A DNA stretch of 52,044 bases from JANLSE01 sp038214135 (GTDB lineage Bacteria > Chloroflexota > Chloroflexia > Chloroflexales > Roseiflexaceae), in the NCBI GenBank assembly GCA_038214135.1, contig JBBQSD010000031.1, forward strand, positions 1 through 52,044, read 5' to 3'. This document shows positions 25,253 to 32,933 of the stretch, piece by piece. A program made the translations under genes and the position numbers. The first letter of the stretch is position 1. Every line of letters begins with the position of its first letter. The notes under the pieces were generated by a model. It was not told the origin of the DNA. It searched no databases and worked only from the letters and a program-made list of their open reading frames with translations.

Positions 25253-28000
25253 TTACAGCGCCGGTAAGATGAATCGGAAACTGCTGCCCTCACCAAGCTT
25301 ACTCTCGACCCAAATACGCCCGCCGAAGAGTGAGATTAATGGCCGAACGAGCGCAAGGCCCAACCCTGTTCCACCGGCCTCAACCTTGAGCGGGTTTTCC
25401 GTTCGATAGAAGCGCTCAAAGATGCGCTCGATCTCCTCTGGTGCAATCCCGACCCCACTATCGCGCACTTCCACCTGCACATAGCGCCCGGTTCGGAGGC
25501 CATCGTGCAATGCTTCTGGCACGAGATCGAGCGTTACCTCGCGTGCATCCAGGCTAATCTGCCCATTGCGCGGCGTATATTTAATAGCGTTCGAGACGAG
25601 GTTATACAGGATCTGATTAAAGCGGCGCTGATCAGCACGCACCAATGGCAATCCAGGTGGCAGGCTGATCGTCAGTTCGTGACCACGCTCCTGGATTTTT
25701 GGTTGAAGTTCCATCACAACATTGCTGAGCGCTTCCGCCAAATGCAGCGGGCGCATGTCCAGTTCCACACTACCAGTTTCGATCTTGGTAATATCCAGGA
25801 GATCGTTAATAATCGCAATCATCCGTTCGGCATTATTCTGGATGATCCCAAGGAATTCCCGCTGCGTCTCGTTTGTCGGCCCAAGGCTACCCATGGCCAG
25901 AAGCTGGGTAAAGCCCTTGATTGAGGTCATCGGTGTGCGCAACTCATGCGAGACGGTGCCAATAAATTCGGTTTTGAGGCGATCCGATTCGACTTCGCGG
26001 GTGATATCCCGAAACACGGTCAGCGCGCCCATCGAGGTATGCTTTTCGTTCGAGAGCACGGGATTGAGCGTTGCACTCACAACTCGTGTGCCAATCTGGA
26101 AGATCGATGAGAAGACCTGCGGATTGCCCTGGGCGTCGCGTGGGTCGTTCAGTAGGGCCTCAACGGGCAGTTCATCGGCGCGGCGGCCCATCAGGCGGCG
26201 AAATAACTCTGGCATGTTCCAGATCAATAGTTCCTCAAGTGGCCGTTCAAGAATCCGCTCAGCAGCAGGGTTCACCGTGATCACGCTCCCAAAGCCATCG
26301 CACACAATCACGCCATCGGAGAGGCTCTGCAGAATTGCGTTACTCTGGCTAACGGCCTGCTCCTGGGCTTGTTGCATCTCATAGCGCCGCAGGAGATCCT
26401 GCTCAACCTGTTTGTACATCAGTGCGTTATGAATGCCGGTTGCGATCTGGCTCGAGGATGCTTCACCAAGACGTAGATGTTCCTCGGTAAAGAAGCCTGG
26501 CTGATCGTGGGAGAGTACCAAAACGCCCTGTAGCTCGTGATGAGCGATCAGTGGCACGACAATCATCGAACCATTGCGTTTATGCTCTCCATCCTCGTCA
26601 TTCGGCAGATCGATCCAACGTGGATCGGCCTGAATGTTCGGAACCAGCGCGGATTTGCGATGCTGTGCAACCCAACCAAGGATGCCCAGGCCGATTGGAA
26701 AGCGGGTGTATCCAACGCCCTCCGTGCGACCAAGAACGGCACTCACAACAAGTTGATCTGTTTCACGATCCAGCAGGCTGATCGAACCATGGTGAGCATC
26801 CACCAACTGAGCAATCGCCGCCAACGAATGTTGCATCAGCAGATGTTCATCGAGGGTGCTACTGGTTTCGAGAGCGATCGTGTTCAGCGTTTCGAGTGTG
26901 TCGCGTTCGACCTGAAGCTCATTGGTGCGCTCGGCAATTCGTTGTTCGAGCACGGCATTGAAGCTGCGCACTTCGGCATACAGGCGGGCGTTTTCGAGTG
27001 CAATTGCCGCCTGGCTAGCCGCTGAGCGGATGAATTCCTGTTCGGAGCGTTCCAGTAACGCCAGGCCACCCTCTTCCTGTAGCACAATCAAACCACTTGC
27101 ACGGCCCTGCGTGATCAATGGCATAACCAGCACAACACTCGGTGCGCGATACCAATCGCCCTGGGTAGCCGCATCCGGTTCTTGCACGATCAGCATATCG
27201 GTGCCATGAAAGGCCTGGGCCAGAATATCATGCGCATCGTCAATTAGAATACACCAACCCGATTCTACCTGAACGCTGTTCTGTGTGTGTGGCTCCCAAA
27301 GCTGTGCCGCACGTAGGCAATTGTTCTGATCAAATTGCCAGATGCTGACCCCCACTCCCTGGAGTGTCTCGGCGAGCTTACTACCAACAATCGCAATCTG
27401 TTGGGCTTGGTCGAAGGTTGCTGAGAGGCCCTGGCTAATTTCATTGATCCGCGAAACATGCAGGGTTGTGCGGTCGCTCGCTTCCGCTTCGTGGGATAAA
27501 CTCTCGACCAGCAGCCGCGTTTCCTGAAGTTCGTGGTGGGTTATAGCAGCTCGCCCTACCCAATTGGAGGCCAGGCTAATAATGGCATGTTCAATCAGTT
27601 GATCGAACTCTGCGCCGATCTGATACCAACCGGGAGCAACATCGGCAGCTAGCGTATCCCACGCAGCACGGCGCAATCGCGATAGCAACTCAATATGGCG
27701 GGGTAATTCTTCTTCGCCTGATGTGGTTCGAAACGCGCGCAAAAGCTGCATGCCCTCATCAAGTGCAGCAGTATCGCCATCGGCAGCCTGAATGAGGCTA
27801 TCATAGATTGACGTGAGCACAATCTGTTGTTCATTGGGAGGTGTTAGTGCGGGTTCATCGAATTCGGGCAGCGAACTGCTTGATTCATACACCCGCATGC
27901 CGCTCGCGACTGCCTCAGGAGCATCGTTGAGAAGCGCAATCCAGCGTGGAAGCAGTTCCGCACGTTGTTTGATTAGCCAATGCGCCAGTGGTGCGTTCAT
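25253..28000 (-). CDS. Histidine kinase with RsbRD-like N-terminus, two GAF and one PAS domain
   Basis: 915 residues, no membrane segments seen. Residues 1-155 are helical and begin LAHWLIKQRAELLPRWIALL, resembling the RsbRD N-terminal domain of stressosome co-antagonists. GAF domains lie at about 195-345 and 375-530, joined by a coiled coil (LEQRIAERTNELQVERDTLE). A PAS domain spans about 545-665. HisKA has the phospho-acceptor in TVSHELRTPMTSIKGF, and the C-terminal ATPase has YNLVSNAIKYTP, VRDSGVGIAPEEI and GTGLGLALV. There is no receiver domain and no response regulator nearby. It is 32 bases downstream of the rsbX-like gene on the same strand, so it may feed a two-component signal into a partner-switching circuit. 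Confidence 0.92.
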   Translation of the reverse strand: MNAPLAHWLIKQRAELLPRWIALLNDAPEAVASGMRVYESSSSLPEFDEPALTPPNEQQIVLTSIYDSLIQAADGDTAALDEGMQLLRAFRTTSGEEELPRHIELLSRLRRAAWDTLAADVAPGWYQIGAEFDQLIEHAIISLASNWVGRAAITHHELQETRLLVESLSHEAEASDRTTLHVSRINEISQGLSATFDQAQQIAIVGSKLAETLQGVGVSIWQFDQNNCLRAAQLWEPHTQNSVQVESGWCILIDDAHDILAQAFHGTDMLIVQEPDAATQGDWYRAPSVVLVMPLITQGRASGLIVLQEEGGLALLERSEQEFIRSAASQAAIALENARLYAEVRSFNAVLEQRIAERTNELQVERDTLETLNTIALETSSTLDEHLLMQHSLAAIAQLVDAHHGSISLLDRETDQLVVSAVLGRTEGVGYTRFPIGLGILGWVAQHRKSALVPNIQADPRWIDLPNDEDGEHKRNGSMIVVPLIAHHELQGVLVLSHDQPGFFTEEHLRLGEASSSQIATGIHNALMYKQVEQDLLRRYEMQQAQEQAVSQSNAILQSLSDGVIVCDGFGSVITVNPAAERILERPLEELLIWNMPELFRRLMGRRADELPVEALLNDPRDAQGNPQVFSSIFQIGTRVVSATLNPVLSNEKHTSMGALTVFRDITREVESDRLKTEFIGTVSHELRTPMTSIKGFTQLLAMGSLGPTNETQREFLGIIQNNAERMIAIINDLLDITKIETGSVELDMRPLHLAEALSNVVMELQPKIQERGHELTISLPPGLPLVRADQRRFNQILYNLVSNAIKYTPRNGQISLDAREVTLDLVPEALHDGLRTGRYVQVEVRDSGVGIAPEEIERIFERFYRTENPLKVEAGGTGLGLALVRPLISLFGGRIWVESKLGEGSSFRFILPAL

Positions 28001-28032
28001 GATACTCTCTGGATATGAGGCGCTGCGCTGGG

Positions 28033-28605
28033 TTAGGTCTTCACAACGACAACGGTAGCATCATCCGTCAGTTTACCGTAGGCACCTAAAATATGCTCAG
28101 CAATTTGTTGGGGCGGCAGGGTAATATTGATTTTGCTATCGTGGGCAAACTGGCTTGAAATACCATCGCTATACAGCACGAACAAATCACCGGCTTCATA
28201 GGTATAGTGCAGTTCCAGCAGGCTTGGAAGCCGAAAGCCGAGAATACCATTCTTCGAGATAGGCTTGATTGAGCGGCGACTATAGATCTGTGTGCCAATA
28301 TTACCAACACCAACATAGTTCGCCTGGCAGGTGTTAAGATCGAGCTTGAGCAGGCCAACAACGGCACCACGCGTCGAATGCAGCTCGGTATGAGCCAACT
28401 TGATCAGATCCTGGAGTGCCAGATTTCGATGCTGTTGGAATACTGCTGCTGCAAGATTCGCGGCACGAGCCGCTTCTTCGCCACCACCAAGGCCATCGAT
28501 AATAGAGACCAGCATGCCCGAACCGATCTCTTCGATGACATACACATCCCCAGAAACAACTTGCCCTTGTTTCGCACGGACAACTGCGCCCCATGTTGGA
28601 ATCAT
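28033..28605 (-). CDS. RsbX-like SpoIIE/PP2C serine phosphatase
   Basis: 190 residues, a bare PP2C domain without sensor regions: QVVSGDVYVIEE, IIDGLGGGEEAARAANLA, FVLYSDGISSQF and TDDATVVVVK supply the metal-binding aspartates. In Bacillus, RsbX resets stressosome STAS proteins by removing phosphate added by RsbT. The RsbT-like gene overlaps it by four bases (ATGA), which supports this pairing. No stressosome RsbS gene is in the block; the histidine kinase downstream has the RsbRD-like part instead. Confidence 0.88.
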   Translation of the reverse strand: MIPTWGAVVRAKQGQVVSGDVYVIEEIGSGMLVSIIDGLGGGEEAARAANLAAAVFQQHRNLALQDLIKLAHTELHSTRGAVVGLLKLDLNTCQANYVGVGNIGTQIYSRRSIKPISKNGILGFRLPSLLELHYTYEAGDLFVLYSDGISSQFAHDSKINITLPPQQIAEHILGAYGKLTDDATVVVVKT

Positions 28606-29033
28606 GTACGTTTGCCTCTCACATCAGAACCCTTCGTTCCTTTGAGCCATTTTGTTGCTCGGACATACGTACCGGCACCAATGGTTGACTCGATTGCGAA
28701 GGTATCCATCAGGCGGCGAACGCCGGGTAATCCCGCGCCAAGCGTATGGGCTGTGCTATAACCATCGCGCATGGCCAGTTCGATATCGGCGATACCAGGC
28801 CCGTTATCACGGGCTTCTATCGTAATGCCGAATGCTTCAGGGCTTTCCGTCGTTTTGATCTGGATTTCACCAGACCCCGCGTGGACGAGGATATTGCGTG
28901 AGAGTTCCAGCACTGCAATCTCGATCCGTGTGCGATCAATCTGGTCGAAGCCGAGGTGCTGTGCAAATTCGCGTGTGTGCGCCATTGCGACGTACACATC
29001 AACTTCTCGTGCGATTGAACACACAACGCTCAT
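28602..29033 (-). CDS. RsbT-like serine kinase / anti-sigma regulatory factor
   Basis: 143 residues from MSVVCSIAREVD, chosen for CCAGGAG nine bases upstream and normal RsbT length; the frame runs 72 codons further into non-conserved sequence. A GHKL ATPase with N-box IAVLELSRNILVHAG, ARDNGPGIAD and TLGAGLPGVRRLMD. RsbT phosphorylates STAS proteins of the stressosome and then activates an RsbU-type phosphatase. It is the first gene of a tight minus-strand group (rsbT-like, rsbX-like, histidine kinase). The membrane SpoIIE phosphatase at 2919 could in principle be a remote partner. Confidence 0.9.
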   Translation of the reverse strand: MSVVCSIAREVDVYVAMAHTREFAQHLGFDQIDRTRIEIAVLELSRNILVHAGSGEIQIKTTESPEAFGITIEARDNGPGIADIELAMRDGYSTAHTLGAGLPGVRRLMDTFAIESTIGAGTYVRATKWLKGTKGSDVRGKRT

Positions 29034-29260
29034 GTGAGTGTACTCCTGGCGGTTGGCTGGGAGTAGCCCTGCTTGGTTACAGAATGCTAACATCAACAAC
29101 TCAATAGTAATATGCGGATAGCATCTGCGGACAGGGCAGGGATTGGCACACCTTCGGGTACCGACACTGCTATTATACTGCTGGACACTGGCTTGTTCTA
29201 TCTCGTAGAGGTAGTACTTTGCGTCAGTTTGAAGATAGGATGCGATCAAAGTTGAAAGGA
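29034..29260. other. Upstream region of the rsbT-like gene
   Basis: No gene accepted. A minus-strand TATAAT lies at 29177-29172, 139 bases before the start codon, without a convincing -35. The rest is unremarkable. Confidence 0.4.
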
Positions 29261-29494
29261 TTAGCCAACATCAGAGATTCGCCAGCGCGTTAGGCGGCTA
29301 CGTAGTTGCTCAGCGCGCCAGCTTGATGGCCAATACGAACCATCGCTGGTCACGACGACCGTGCGTATATTAAATGGCACACGACCATAGGCCACAACAA
29401 TTCGCTGATCGAGTGCGCTGTGGTATAACAGCACGACCGCTACATCGGCACAGTGTACAACCAGATTATCATAGCCAAGCCAGAGATGATCCAT
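29261..29494 (-). CDS. Small protein of unknown function
   Basis: A 77-residue open frame, unrecognised. It begins MDHLWLGYDNLVVHCADVAV and contains alternating hydrophobic stretches and several tryptophans, compatible with a small beta-sheet protein. The ribosome site is weak (gggt). It sits between pfkA and the rsbT-like gene on the same strand, and a strong hairpin lies 20 bases upstream of its start. It could equally be a chance frame. Confidence 0.4.
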   Translation of the reverse strand: MDHLWLGYDNLVVHCADVAVVLLYHSALDQRIVVAYGRVPFNIRTVVVTSDGSYWPSSWRAEQLRSRLTRWRISDVG

Positions 29495-29513
29495 ATGTTT
29501 ACCCGATGGGAAG

Positions 29514-29546
29514 TTGGTGTGGCGCGGCTTCGCCGCGCCACACCAA
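29514..29546. terminator. 15-bp perfect hairpin downstream of pfkA
   Basis: ttggtgtggcgcggc pairs with gccgcgccacaccaa around a ttc loop. It lies about 70 bases past the pfkA stop and before the small ORF. The stem is very stable, but no T-run follows on either strand, so it may be a terminator of another kind or a mobile repeat (gcggcttcgccgc). Confidence 0.55.
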
Positions 29547-29613
29547 GGAATAATGTTCGCAAGGGATTTCTAGATCCCGCAGCCCTAACAGCCAAGCTAG
29601 ATTGAAAGATGCT

Positions 29614-30672
29614 TTAATCCCCAAAAATAATACCAAGGCCACGGGCAGTACGGATGAGATCGCTATGTGGGCGCACCGTTTTGATATGGCCTGTCGCTTC
29701 TTCAAGCGGAACTGTGGTGATATCCTGGGCACGCAGGGCCACCATTTCGGCAGTAATGCCATCGTGGATGGCATTGACGGCTGCGGCACCATAGCGCGTT
29801 GCCAGAATACGATCATATGGAGTTGGGCCGCCGCCGCGTTGGAGGTGGCCTAGTACGACGCAGCGTGCATCTTTGCCTGTCAGTTGGCCGAGTTGCTCGG
29901 TAATAGTATGGCCAATACCCCCAAGGCGGCCACTGGCAATATAGAAGGCATGGCCGCCCTTTGGCGAGGCACCTTCGGCAACAACAACAATACAGAATGA
30001 GTGGCCCTCAGTATAGCGTTCGTTGATCGAAGCCGCGATCTTTTCGATATCAAATGGAATCTCAGGGATCAGGATGACATCGGCCCCGCCAGCAATGCCT
30101 GAATGCAGCGCAATCCAGCCAGCATGGCGGCCCATGACTTCGACGACCATAATCCGGTTGTGGCTTGCGGCTGTTGTGTGCAGGCGATCAATCGCATCGG
30201 TTGCAACCTGGAGTGCTGTATCAAAGCCAAAGGTGCGGTCGGTGCCGGGCAAATCATTATCGATCGTCTTTGGTACGCCAATAATTGGTGCCCCCATTTT
30301 GGAGAGTTCCATGGCGATTGCCTGTGTTCCCTCACCGCCAATCGTAATCAGCCCCTTGAGATTGAGCTTCGTGATATTGTTAAATGCTTCTTCATATGGG
30401 TCGTTGGGGGTACCAGGGACACGTGGACCGGAGAAGTGCCCCTTGTTGGTTGTATGAAGGATGGTTCCGCCCATTGGCAGAAGCCCACTAACGTCGGCAG
30501 TCGTGAGAATTCTGTAGTGCGGTTCACCAATCAACCCTTCGAATCCATCCTGAATGCCGAGTACCTCATAGCCACGGCTATCGGCTGTCTTAACAACAGC
30601 CCGAATCACTGCGTTGAGGCCAGGGGCATCACCACCGCTCGTCAGAACTCCGATACGTGGGACATGTTTCAT
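29614..30672 (-). CDS. pfkA: 6-phosphofructokinase (group III, phosphoryl donor uncertain)
   Basis: 352 residues, with GGGAG eight bases before the ATG. It phosphorylates fructose 6-phosphate, the committing step of glycolysis. Landmarks: LTSGGDAPGLNAVIRAVV, TIGGEGTQAIA, VPKTIDNDLPGTDRTFGFDTA, EVMGRHAGWIAL, AEGASPKGG and GHLQRGGGPTPYDR. Gly in GGEGT is the ATP-type residue, while Lys in PKTIDND is the residue found in pyrophosphate enzymes and in actinobacterial-type group III. The donor (ATP, PPi or either) cannot be fixed from sequence alone. A promoter with an extended -10 lies at 30783-30791. Confidence 0.95.
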   Translation of the reverse strand: MKHVPRIGVLTSGGDAPGLNAVIRAVVKTADSRGYEVLGIQDGFEGLIGEPHYRILTTADVSGLLPMGGTILHTTNKGHFSGPRVPGTPNDPYEEAFNNITKLNLKGLITIGGEGTQAIAMELSKMGAPIIGVPKTIDNDLPGTDRTFGFDTALQVATDAIDRLHTTAASHNRIMVVEVMGRHAGWIALHSGIAGGADVILIPEIPFDIEKIAASINERYTEGHSFCIVVVAEGASPKGGHAFYIASGRLGGIGHTITEQLGQLTGKDARCVVLGHLQRGGGPTPYDRILATRYGAAAVNAIHDGITAEMVALRAQDITTVPLEEATGHIKTVRPHSDLIRTARGLGIIFGD

Positions 30673-30782
30673 CTCAGCTTCTCCCCTACCTATCTGGTGC
30701 CCGATGTAACGAGCGCAGCTGCCTTCATTGGCTTGACAGCACGGTCATCGAATCTGTTTGGCCACGCACGAGATCAGTAGCG

Positions 30783-30791
30783 ATTATACCA
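30783..30791 (-). promoter_or_regulatory. Extended -10 promoter element for pfkA
   Basis: On the minus strand TGGTATAAT reads from 30791 to 30783, about 110 bases before the pfkA start. No clear -35. Confidence 0.45.
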
Positions 30792-30868
30792 CTTGCCGGA
30801 AGAGAGGGAAGAGAGTTTGTGAGGCTGGCGTATTATTTTTGTATGCCAGAATACAAACAACATTCTTA

Positions 30869-30890
30869 GGGGCGGTTCGCGAACCGCCCC
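30869..30890. repeat. Single copy of the gcggttcgcgaaccgc palindrome
   Basis: A perfect 22-bp palindrome between the etfA stop and the pfkA promoter. Confidence 0.9.
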
Positions 30891-30912
30891 TACTTGGCTA
30901 TTCCTGTATTTG

Positions 30913-31902
30913 TTACCGCCCGGTACGGCGGCGGACTTCGTCCGTCAGCAGTGGGACGATTTCGTTGACATCGCCAACGACGCCATAGGTTGCAACTCGA
31001 AAAATCGGGGCTTCTGTATCCTTATTGATCGCAACAATCGTTCGTGAACTACGCATGCCAGCTAGGTGTTGGATCGCTCCAGAAATGCCACAGGCCACAT
31101 ACAATTTTGGTGTGACCGTCTTGCCGGTTTGACCAACCTGGTGTTCATAGGGAATCCAGCCAGCATCAACGATTGCCCGTGAGGCACCATAGGCACCACC
31201 GAGCGCTTCGGCCAATGGTGGAATAAGCTTAAAATAGTTCTCGGCTTTTTCCAGCCCACGGCCACCAGACACAATAATCGCTGCATCGGCAAGGTTGACA
31301 GCTCCCTGTTTGGCGGCTGAACTAACCACACGTGTGCGCTGCTCCAGAGCCGGCATACTGGCGCGGATAATTTCGCCGGTGTGGCCAGGCAGGGGTTGGG
31401 CAGCCGCAAAGCTCTGTTTGCGAGCGGCAATAATCGCTGGCCGTGCTGCACCAAAGGTAAGCTGGTTGATAACATTGCCACCATGCGATGGGCGGATGGC
31501 GCTAATCTGGCCACCATCAATCGTCACGGACGTTGTATCGGCGGCGAGGCCAACACCCAATTCGGCGGCTAGGGCAGCGCTGAAATCGCGCATCTGGAAG
31601 CTCGTACCAGTCAGAATAACCTGTGGCTGATACTGGCGGGCGAGTGCCGCTGCGGCACCAACATGAGCATCTGTTGTGTATGGGGCAAGTGCTGCATCAT
31701 CCACAAGATAGACCCGATCGGCACCATAGAGCATGGCATCAGTGGCAAGTAGTTCAACTCCTGAACCAAGGACGAGTGCTGCGAGCTGAACGCCAGCAGC
31801 ATCGGCGAGTTCATGGCCTTTGCCAAGCAGTTCCCGCGAAATCGCCGCGATCCCATCGCCAGCAGGCGATTTCTCGATAAAGACCCATATTTCGTTTGAC
31901 AT
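30913..31902 (-). CDS. etfA: Electron transfer flavoprotein, alpha subunit
   Basis: 329 residues, start with AAAGGAG. It forms a heterodimer with the beta subunit and carries FAD; it accepts electrons from acyl-CoA and other dehydrogenases and passes them to ETF:quinone oxidoreductase. The C-terminal FAD domain is clear: GGRGLEKAENYFKLIPPLAE, GASRAIVDAGWIPYEHQVGQ, TGKTVTPKLYVACGISGAIQ, HLAGMRSSRTIVAINKD and APIFRVATYGVVGD. The etfB gene precedes it on the same strand, separated by 166 bp of repeat. No dehydrogenase or quinone oxidoreductase gene is adjacent. Confidence 0.96.
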   Translation of the reverse strand: MSNEIWVFIEKSPAGDGIAAISRELLGKGHELADAAGVQLAALVLGSGVELLATDAMLYGADRVYLVDDAALAPYTTDAHVGAAAALARQYQPQVILTGTSFQMRDFSAALAAELGVGLAADTTSVTIDGGQISAIRPSHGGNVINQLTFGAARPAIIAARKQSFAAAQPLPGHTGEIIRASMPALEQRTRVVSSAAKQGAVNLADAAIIVSGGRGLEKAENYFKLIPPLAEALGGAYGASRAIVDAGWIPYEHQVGQTGKTVTPKLYVACGISGAIQHLAGMRSSRTIVAINKDTEAPIFRVATYGVVGDVNEIVPLLTDEVRRRTGR

Positions 31903-31924
31903 GGGATACTCCTTTGTAGAGAGC

Positions 31925-32068
31925 CATCAGCCAAGTGAGCTTACAGCTTTCAGCCGTCAGCTATCAGCTTTTTAGTGCAGGCGAACGTTTTGTTGTCCCT
32001 GCAACATCTGTTGTTGGTACAAACGCCCATCGTTAGAAAGCTGAGAGCTGTAAGCTGAGAGCTGTGAG
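31925..32068. repeat. agctgtaagct/agctttcagc inverted repeat between etfA and etfB
   Basis: agcttacagctttcagc near 31938-31955 is nearly complementary to gctgagagctgtaagct near 32039-32055, and both ends carry further copies (tcagctatcagc, gctgagagctgtgagct). It splits an operon that is normally tight. No gene seen in it. Confidence 0.75.
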
Positions 32069-32845
32069 CTAGATGACCTGTGCCTCAAGCAGCTTATCGA
32101 CCAGTTTACGGACTTTTTCGGCAGCAGAAGCGCCATCAATGATTTCACCACTTGGGCGAGCCGGTGGCGGAACGCGCCCTGCAATCATTAGGGCAGGTGC
32201 GAGATCTGTTGCGCTAAGCCCGAGATCGGAAGCGCCCCAGAGCGGGATTTCGATTTTGGCAACCTTACGAATGCGTAATAGTGAGGGATAGCGTGGTTCG
32301 TTTGGGCTTTTGATCATGCTGATGACTGCCGGGAGTTTGGCTTCAACCGTTTCGATCTGATCCTCAAGCTGGCGTTCGACAACCACCTGGCTTTGGTTGG
32401 CTTCGCTGATCGTGCTGACATAGGTTGCCTGTGGCCAGCCAAGCACACGCGCCAGCGACGGGCCAAACGCACCGCTTTCGTCGTCGGTTGAGTTGCGCCC
32501 ACAGATCACCAGATCAACACTGCCAAGTTTGCGGATGGCCGCAGCAGCCACACGAGCTGCGCCAAGAACATCGAGGGCCGCAAACGCCGGATCACTCAGC
32601 AGGATCGCATCCGTGGCACCCATCGCAAGCGCACGCCGAATCTGTTCTTTCCATTCAATTGGCCCGATCGACAGAATCGTGACCTGGCCATCATACTTTT
32701 CGTTCAGCAGCAGCGCAGCTTCGATCGCATATTCATCGAACAGGCTGATGATGTTCTCGATCCCATCGGAGTTAATACTGAGATCAGCATTGATTTTGAC
32801 TGAGTTCTGTTGAGGAACTTGCTTGACACACACAACGATATGCAT
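32069..32845 (-). CDS. etfB: Electron transfer flavoprotein, beta subunit
   Basis: 258 residues with a strong AGGAGG site. It binds AMP and pairs with the alpha subunit. Typical segments are MHIVVCVKQVPQ at the start, ENIISLFDEYAIEAALLL, GRNSTDDESGAFGPSLARVLGWPQ and VETVEAKLPAVISMIKSPNEPRYPSLLRI (read in pieces). Its promoter probably overlaps the end of the upstream ArsA-like gene (extended -10 at 32916-32924). Confidence 0.96.
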   Translation of the reverse strand: MHIVVCVKQVPQQNSVKINADLSINSDGIENIISLFDEYAIEAALLLNEKYDGQVTILSIGPIEWKEQIRRALAMGATDAILLSDPAFAALDVLGAARVAAAAIRKLGSVDLVICGRNSTDDESGAFGPSLARVLGWPQATYVSTISEANQSQVVVERQLEDQIETVEAKLPAVISMIKSPNEPRYPSLLRIRKVAKIEIPLWGASDLGLSATDLAPALMIAGRVPPPARPSGEIIDGASAAEKVRKLVDKLLEAQVI

Positions 32846-32915
32846 ACTTCCTCCTGCGGAGATTGTCAGTTGCTGGTAACAGCATTGCTACCATATTTCT
32901 ACTATGACGCACTGC

Positions 32916-32924
32916 ATTATAGCA
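32916..32924 (-). promoter_or_regulatory. Extended -10 promoter element for etfB-etfA
   Basis: On the minus strand TGCTATAAT reads from 32924 to 32916, about 70 bases before the etfB start and 10 bases after the ArsA-like gene stop. No clear -35. Confidence 0.45.
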
Positions 32925-32933
32925 TAAAGTATC

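Noticed and set aside
28602..29249. 215-residue form of the rsbT-like protein
   Set aside because: RsbT proteins are near 130-145 residues, and a good ribosome site supports the start at 29033.
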